A stretch of DNA of 64,000 nt, from positions 8,060,001 to 8,124,000 of the forward strand of contig JAMPIQ010000002.1 of the NCBI GenBank assembly GCA_024699855.1, read 5' to 3'. The notes below the pieces were generated by a model, which did not search any database, was not told the origin of the DNA, and saw only the letters and a program-made list of their open reading frames with translations. This DNA comes from Aphelenchoides besseyi. Its lineage: Eukaryota; Nematoda; Chromadorea; Rhabditida; Aphelenchoididae. Both the position numbers and the translations under genes were made by a program. Shown here piece by piece: positions 57,953-64,000 of this stretch (the first letter of the stretch is position 1; each line of letters opens with the position of its first letter).

Positions 57953-59632
57953 ATGTTCGGAAGGCGAACTCGTGATCTCGAAGCGCCGCCATCGACGGCC
58001 GAATTCCTGCCGCGTGGTCGAGCGCGAATCAACGACATGTCGCCGGATCGTAGTGAACGGTAAGCGGAATGTCATTTCAATTCCCAGTTTCCCTTTCAGA
58101 TCTTACAATGGTCGTCTCGATTTCTACGCACACGATAGACGTCAAGCACCTATGTCCCACAGCCGGGATTATCCGCGGAAACGTTTAGAATCACCGTTGA
58201 GAAGACACTCACCACCCGTTCGTAGAGCGCAATCACCATTTCGGGGGGTCTCGCCGTCGCGCCACTTATCTCGTCATTATTCTCCACCATCTCGGTTTGT
58301 TGATCGAAATGCTACTCGCTATTCGGCATCAATGGAGAGACGTCCACTTCCTGTTCATCTTCATCATGAATATGGACCTTCGAGACACCGCGACTTCTAC
58401 CACTCAGATGACCGTTTGAATGCCTATCGACCAACTGAACGATTGAGGCACGACGGCCGTGAAAACTATTTAACCAGAGGATGTGAGTCCAAAATGTCAG
58501 ATTTGAGATTCTATTTGTTGTTCAGCTCGTGACATTTCACCTTTACGTTCCAACGGATTCCATCCACCACCACGAGACTTATCGCCAATTCGTGGCGAAC
58601 TTCTACCAACAACCAAACGATTCATTGATCGACAAGAATCTTTAGCGCATCCCAGAAACGAATTTTCATCACGAAGTCGACGAGATGCATTTTCACCGCC
58701 GCCAACTCGTGAGTACCGACCGTTTATTCGCCATTCACCGCCTCCTCGACATCGAGACTCAGTTCGACCGTATGTAGCTCAACGACGTTTTCGTGAATAT
58801 CCGCAACGTTCATCTATACCTTCAACTCGTATTTCTCGGCCGCCAACTCGAGGACGTGGACCGGCAGTTCGCGGTCGTGAACGTTTGGATGTGTCGCCAA
58901 TTCGAGCAGCCGGCGAGTATGATGATCAACAAGCGAAATTGAAGAATACGAATGGCACTAGTAGGTGTAATTTTAACATTTAAATCACGTCTGAATGTTC
59001 AGCTTCTACAAACGGCAATCGTCAAGAACGAAGGTAAGCGAGTTGAAACGAAGAACAAGACTGACAACCTCTTTCAGACATCTACGCTCGAGAAGTCCAG
59101 TGCGAAAATCGACTCAGTCAAAACGAAGAAGTCGAAGTAAGACGCCGAACAAACACGCTGTCGAAGCTGATCCACTCGATCTCGACGTAACTGTCGATCC
59201 GGAAATCATGCATCGAGCATCGACGTTGCCAAACACCGAATTCTCATCCGACAACACACCACCATACGAAGCTTTGCAATTAAAAGACGTTGAAGCTGAA
59301 GGTATCTTAAAGACGAGTGATTTGATGTGCACAACAGCGGCGCTTCACGGTTTTCCTTTCACTCAACCCATCTGTATCTTTTCGGCAGTCGGTTGATTTC
59401 GCATTCTGCATCTCATTCGAACTTCTGAGTTGAAGACAAAAATCTTTTGAGTCAACTTGACGGTGAAAAAGAAGAACTGGGGACCGTAGGGTCAGAAATA
59501 ATCGAAGAACTTACAAGAAATAATCGGGCAAAATGTCAGCACGTCAAATTTGTTTGTCAACGAAAGAGATTTCGATTTCATTTGCTGCACATGTATCAAA
59601 AGCGACGACCCAATAGATTTCTCTCAAATTGA
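57953..59632 (+). CDS. Arg/Ser/Pro-rich nuclear-type protein
   Basis: ATG 57953 directly follows TTTCAG, suggesting a trans-splice site. Exons 57953-58059, 58100-58482, 58526 to about 58960, then short exons joined by 40-50 bp introns to a last exon that may end at TGA 59632. Residues 30-330 are packed with SP, RS, RSRSP and PPR motifs (SPPVRRAQSPFRGVSPSRH, RSRSPVRKSTQSKRRSRSK). An acidic, less biased segment follows (DPLDLDVTVDPEIMHRASTL). RS/SP-rich proteins of this kind act in pre-mRNA splicing. No RRM, PWI or helicase domain is visible. The last junction (CTTCTGAG acceptor) is weak, so the C-terminus is uncertain. Confidence 0.6.
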
Positions 59633-60140
59633 AGTTCTACTTTCAACTACAACGTCAAAAAGAATTTAGTTCGACAACTTCGACTGCCAAGCTGGAGACT
59701 CAATTGACTTTTTTCTTTGTGTTCATACTTTTGGTTTTTTCCTTTGCATGGGTTGCTCGATGGTGAATTTCTCACTTCTGATTCACTTATTTCGCCTGTT
59801 TAATTGGTTTCTAATTTGCGTTTGTTTTCAGATTGAGTCGAGCCTTCGTTTGTGCCATCCAACAATCGAGTGTAGTCAACGCGCAGTATCCTTCTTAGTC
59901 TCGAAGTCACCACCTTGTTCAATTTCAAAGCAAACCAACGGCCGTAAATCAAAATTTCATTGTTTTTCCGTTAACTCAAAGTCACCTTTTTAACGCCGTT
60001 TTTTAATTACCACTAATTTTTTTGTCTTAGTTAATTCGCAAATAAATGAACTTTTGATCGACGGTTTAGAATTGAATGAGTTCGATTACTCTGGTCATAT
60101 TTCTATCATATGAAATCAACAACATGCCTCCGTTAAGACA

Positions 60141-60679
60141 ATGGCCGAAATAAACGAACGTGCATCAACAAGCGTTGACTGCCCACTGTCGCCAACCTCC
60201 ACACATTCCGATGAACTGACTCATTTAGCTGGCGAAGCATTCGAAAAGATCTCTGCTTACGTTCAAGGACAAGTTGATGGTAAGTGTCGAGTTATCCTTT
60301 TTCGCTTCACATTCTTCATTACAGCATCAGTTGACGACTACAAGTTACTGGAAGAGATGAACGGTGTGACTTCTCAGCGTTATAAAGATATGCACAACGT
60401 CGCTGGGACCATTTCAAATCGTCTTACAGAGCTAAGCGAGAAATGTAAGTTATGACTACCATCTTATTCTATTGTAATGGACATATTTCAGACGAAACTT
60501 TGCGTCCATATTTGGAGCAAATCGATCAGATTGACGAAGCAAGTAAGCGACTCGAGGAAACGGTTTGTGTGCTGGAAAAATATCTGGCGACATTGGGTAA
60601 AGATACCAGCCACTTCATCACTTATAAAATGTATTTAGAATCCAAGTTACGAACCGCTAAAATGTCTCCAACTCATTGA
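60141..60679 (+). CDS. BLOC1S2: BLOC-1 complex subunit 2 homologue
   Basis: Exons 60141-60279, 60325-60444 and 60492-60679 join in phase (1, 1) to 148 residues, close to the usual 140 or so. After a Ser/Thr-rich start, the protein is a helical rod with the family signatures: FEKISAYVQGQVD, ASVDDYKLLEEMN, TSQRYKDM, ISNRLTELSEKY, LRPYLEQIDQIDEA and LEKYLATL. BLOC-1 is a cytosolic octamer that sorts cargo from endosomes to lysosome-related organelles; the same subunit also sits in BORC, which moves lysosomes. The introns are 45-47 bp. The C-terminal 25 residues are lineage specific. Confidence 0.9.
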
Positions 60680-60958
60680 AGTCTTCTCATACACAACATT
60701 CCAAATTCATTATGAAACATTAGTCATGCAGCTTAGAAGCCAAAAACATCTTAGTCGATATTGTAGTTGCAATTGATGATAATAAAAAGATTGAGATAGA
60801 AATGAGCTGCTCGTCAGATAAACAGAAATTAGGTCGTTCTGTTTGTCGGAGAAATGTGACCTCGATCTTATGAGAACCGTTGATTGTGAGAAGAACGGCG
60901 CGAAGATTCCAAAAAAGTTGTTTTCTTTAGTTGATATTTGAAACCAAATGCAAGAGCA

Positions 60959-63900
60959 ATGAAGTGGACAATTTGGATTCTTTTAATTAATCGTGAGTTT
61001 GAAGTATTAGAATTGAATCGAAAAACTTTTCAGTTGCTCATTCCAAGAATATAGAGACTGACGCTGAAGCCGTTTTAACTAAAGTCTTAGGGTTGATGCT
61101 TTTTTTCCATTTGTCTATTTGACTTTGATTTTAGGGAAATTCGATCGAAAATCATTGACAATGACAATGAAACAAACTCCAGCGAGCTTCTCAACTCGAC
61201 CACGAGTTTACCAACTAAACTGCCAACAAAATCGAAGGTTCTCTTTGGAAAGAAATCGGACGACCAGTGGGATGGAAAGCCGGTTGCTGTGGATTATACG
61301 AAGTCCATTTCAACAAGACAACAATATGATGCAACAACAATTTCACCTTCAACTGACAACTCTGAGAAACGTCCGGTGAAATTGGAGAAGAAATCTTCGT
61401 TGCTGAGTGATGAAATAGAATTGTTGAGCGAAAAAACAAATGGAGATCACTTGGTGGCAAATATTGTAGTGGAGCCGGAAATGCCAAGTCGTGGAAAATT
61501 CGAATTCGTTCCGCACTTCGATCATAACACTTTCGATTTTATGATTCCTGGGGGCCAAAACGCCAAACAATCATTGGTGGCTGTGATTCCCTTCTACGGC
61601 GTTTTGGACCAGAAACCACCAAAATTCACGTTGAAAGACGATTTAGAGAGTTGGTTTTCAATCGGACAAGTGAATGAAACAGAAGTTGGTTACTGTAAAC
61701 AATGATAGCTAACATAAAGTTTAGGAAGAGAATTACACTTTGTATCAAATTCCAATTCTACTGAATCCAAATGTGCGGGTTTCTCTTTCTTCTGGTGCTA
61801 ACGGCGTCTACTCGGCGGCTATCGAAGCACGACAAGATGGAACCAAAACTGAGGCGACGATGAAGATCGAAGTTTTACCAATGGTCGATGATTCTGAAGA
61901 AGCAGAAAGTCCAGACGGCGATCTTATAGTCTCAAACTTGGAATTAACTACCGATGCAACAAATGAAACAGCTGGAATAAAAAACCGAATTGAAGATATT
62001 TTCGAAAAGAATGTTCATGAGGTTGTGGTTGACCGATTTGATGAAATAAACACCACTGAATCAATTAGTGCAACAACTGAAACGATCATTACCACCAAGA
62101 TCCCAGTTAACTTTCCAGGTATTTTGCTACTCGAATGCCTGCAAATTCGTCTAAACTTCAGAAATTCAAATCGAAACTCGTGGCGCCGCAAACAAAGTGC
62201 TTTTGGTGTCTGAGAATCTGCGACGTGGAAACAAAGTACCAGAATTTGAAATTCGGCCATCAGTTGGCATTTTGGTTTGCTTCGTAGTTTCATATCTTGT
62301 AAATTGAATCTTTAGTTCGACAAAGTAATCGAAATTGACGTGCAACCGGACTCCATTTTCGTGCCTCGTCCACGATTTGTTTTACCTGGTGAAGCTAGTC
62401 GTTTAGTTGTTGTCGACTCTGCAGCTTTGGATTTTGAAAGTGGACCAAAAAGTTTTGACATTACGGTAATTCAAAACAAACTGCAAGAAAACTTGAATTT
62501 CAACTTTCAGATCTCGGCACAGTTCATGGAAAATGCAAATAAAAGTACTCAGACAACGAAACTTACTATTCAGAAATACGATGAAGCGGATATCCAGCCA
62601 AAGTTTGAAAAAGATTTCTACGTTTTCCATGTGAATGAAAACGTTGAAGACAACACGATCATTGGGCAAGTCAATTTCACTTTCTAAACAAATTCAACAA
62701 GTGGAAAGAAATGCAACGCCTAGAAGTTGTTGTGCTGATTTCCAACTTGTTGAGTGAGAGAAACAAGTAAACAGTCGATGTGTGGGCGGAACTAAGAGTT
62801 TAGGCATCGTAGTAAATTGCAGTTTGCAGGCACATTCTGGCCGAGAACAATTCTACACTTCAATATACGCTTTTGGGCTCCGGAAGTGCAAAGTTAGTTA
62901 TAGAAGATAGTTTATAATCAATGGATGGTTTTAGTTTCCGTATCATCAACGGGTCTCTTATCCTAAGTTGTCAACGAGACTTTGAATCCGCTTGTTTGAA
63001 CCGCGAAATAACATCCGAATATCGACTTCTAGCGGTTGCGGTAGATGCGCGTAAGAAGCGTGTGTTTCTTGCGTATTCATCAACTATTTTAGGTGGTTTA
63101 TCTTCGGAAGCGGTTCCAGTCACCGTGTCTATTGTGGACGTAAATGATAATGGGCCGATTTTGGAACTGTTTGATAACGATTTGACTATTCGAAATGGTG
63201 AAATTACCGCTCCATTCTTATTCTCCGTAATCTTGAATTAGTGAACATTCTTTGATTTCTTGTTCCAGGTCAACGATGCGGATGAAGAGAAGAACCGGAA
63301 CAACACTGTGGAACTGTCCAACGAAGCGGCTCAGTTTTTGTCAGCCGAACAGATTTCCAACCAAATGTATCGATTGCACGTTGCTCAGTCAGTTACAGCC
63401 GGCTCATATTTCTTGGATATTGCTGCAAAAGATCAGAAGGGAGAGAACTTGAGTCAGAAGGCAAGAGTGAAGGTCACCGTAATGGTTAGCGTTAGCGATT
63501 TCGTAAAGACTGCTTTATGCTCCTTCAGGATACTGCTCAAAAAGCTCATTTTCAACGTTCTCGTTATGATCGAACAATTGGAGCTGATAAGCTGCAAAAG
63601 GGCACTTCGTTGGTTCAATTGCAACTCGATGGTATAGTCGCAGATATGATCCGTTTCGTGATTTTGGACGGCAATCCCGGCTATTTGACGGTCGAGAAAT
63701 TCAGTGGAAATGTTTACATTGGAGAGCTACCGAGCAACGGAGTTCCTTCTGGATATTATGTTGTTAAAGTGGGAGCAATTGATCGAGAAACGGGAAAAAT
63801 TTTGGCAGTAATTTTGCAGTTGATTTACACAATGGACTGATATGTTCACCTTTAGACGTGCGAGATATTTTTGTCTGTTCACGGAAACCAATTGGATCAA

Positions 63901-64000
63901 ACAACGATATTCGTTGACCCGTTGACCACCGTCTTTATGAACCGCGATAACATTACTGACGATTTGATTCTGAAGCCAACCGTTAATATCAATGAGAACT
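60959..64000 (+). CDS. Cadherin-family protein, N-terminal part (runs off the window)
   Basis: ATG 60959 opens a signal peptide (MKWTIWILLINLAHS) split by an intron. An acidic, Ser/Thr-rich stretch (about 61130-61400) follows, then several cadherin-like repeats: FHVNENVEDNTIIG, DVNDNGPILELF, VNDADEEKNRNN, LDIAAKDQKGE and VKVGAIDRETG. These carry the calcium-binding DxND, DxD and LDRE-type signatures, though several are imperfect. Exons are joined by small introns, with one larger intron at 62668-62828. Cadherins mediate calcium-dependent adhesion through extracellular repeats; the membrane span and tail must lie beyond 64000. The poorly matching first repeats suggest a diverged, lineage-specific member. 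Confidence 0.75.

Overview
The window is eukaryotic DNA from a small animal, most likely a nematode or a close ecdysozoan relative. The evidence is many introns of only 38-46 bp with GT...TTTCAG/TTTAG borders, an acceptor placed directly before a start codon at 57951 (as expected for spliced-leader trans-splicing), and animal-only families: a myosin-XVIII tail, cadherin, a class A GPCR, PAN/Apple, BLOC-1 subunit 2 and RING. I see no bacterial operon, ribosome binding site, CRISPR array or rRNA. The species cannot be fixed from the sequence.

Positions 1-37232 are a mosaic of nested inverted and direct segmental duplications, broken by one 100-N scaffold gap (7338-7437). I name the blocks A (1-7337), B (7438-12735), C (13519-21356), D (27872-33162), E (34375-37232), and a smaller palindrome FL/FR (23066-24453 / 26171-28190). 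A is the inverse of C from 14024 on. D is the inverse of B. The first 3.3 kb of B and C are direct repeats. E is the inverse of about 11238-13840 with one exon in an older form. The recurring cargo is (i) the C-terminal coiled-coil exons of an unconventional myosin-XVIII (MYO18-like) with no motor domain in view, (ii) a BED zinc-finger exon of type 1 (blocks B/C and E) or type 2 (FL and FR), (iii) a ~320 bp 5' module shared by both BED types, (iv) a 512 bp foldback element, and (v) small hypothetical genes. In C and E the BED-1 exon ends at a phase-1 donor that matches the phase-1 acceptor of the first myosin-tail exon, so a chimeric BED/coiled-coil protein is predicted. The right palindrome arm carries a 158 bp tandem expansion of the BED-2 exon, present once in the left arm. 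The palindrome centre (24454-26170) holds two terminal-inverted-repeat elements with 8-bp target duplications. Both contain the 5' half of a tRNA-Leu-like sequence, and one also contains a captured exon-like segment.

From 37233 to 64000 the DNA is single copy and gene rich: a secreted PAN/Apple protein (-), a 4.6 kb stretch without a convincing gene, a class A GPCR (+), a long RCC1-repeat protein with a propeller/solenoid-like N-terminal half (-), an Arg/Ser-rich protein (+), a type I membrane protein resembling shavenoid (-), a basic hypothetical protein (+), a RING finger protein (-), two related one-span micro-membrane proteins (-), a second RS-rich protein (+), BLOC-1 subunit 2 (+) and the start of a cadherin (+, runs off the window).

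The repeated copies differ by many one- or two-base homopolymer indels, which look like uncorrected long-read errors, so frame breaks inside the duplicated part should not be read as true pseudogenisation without checking.
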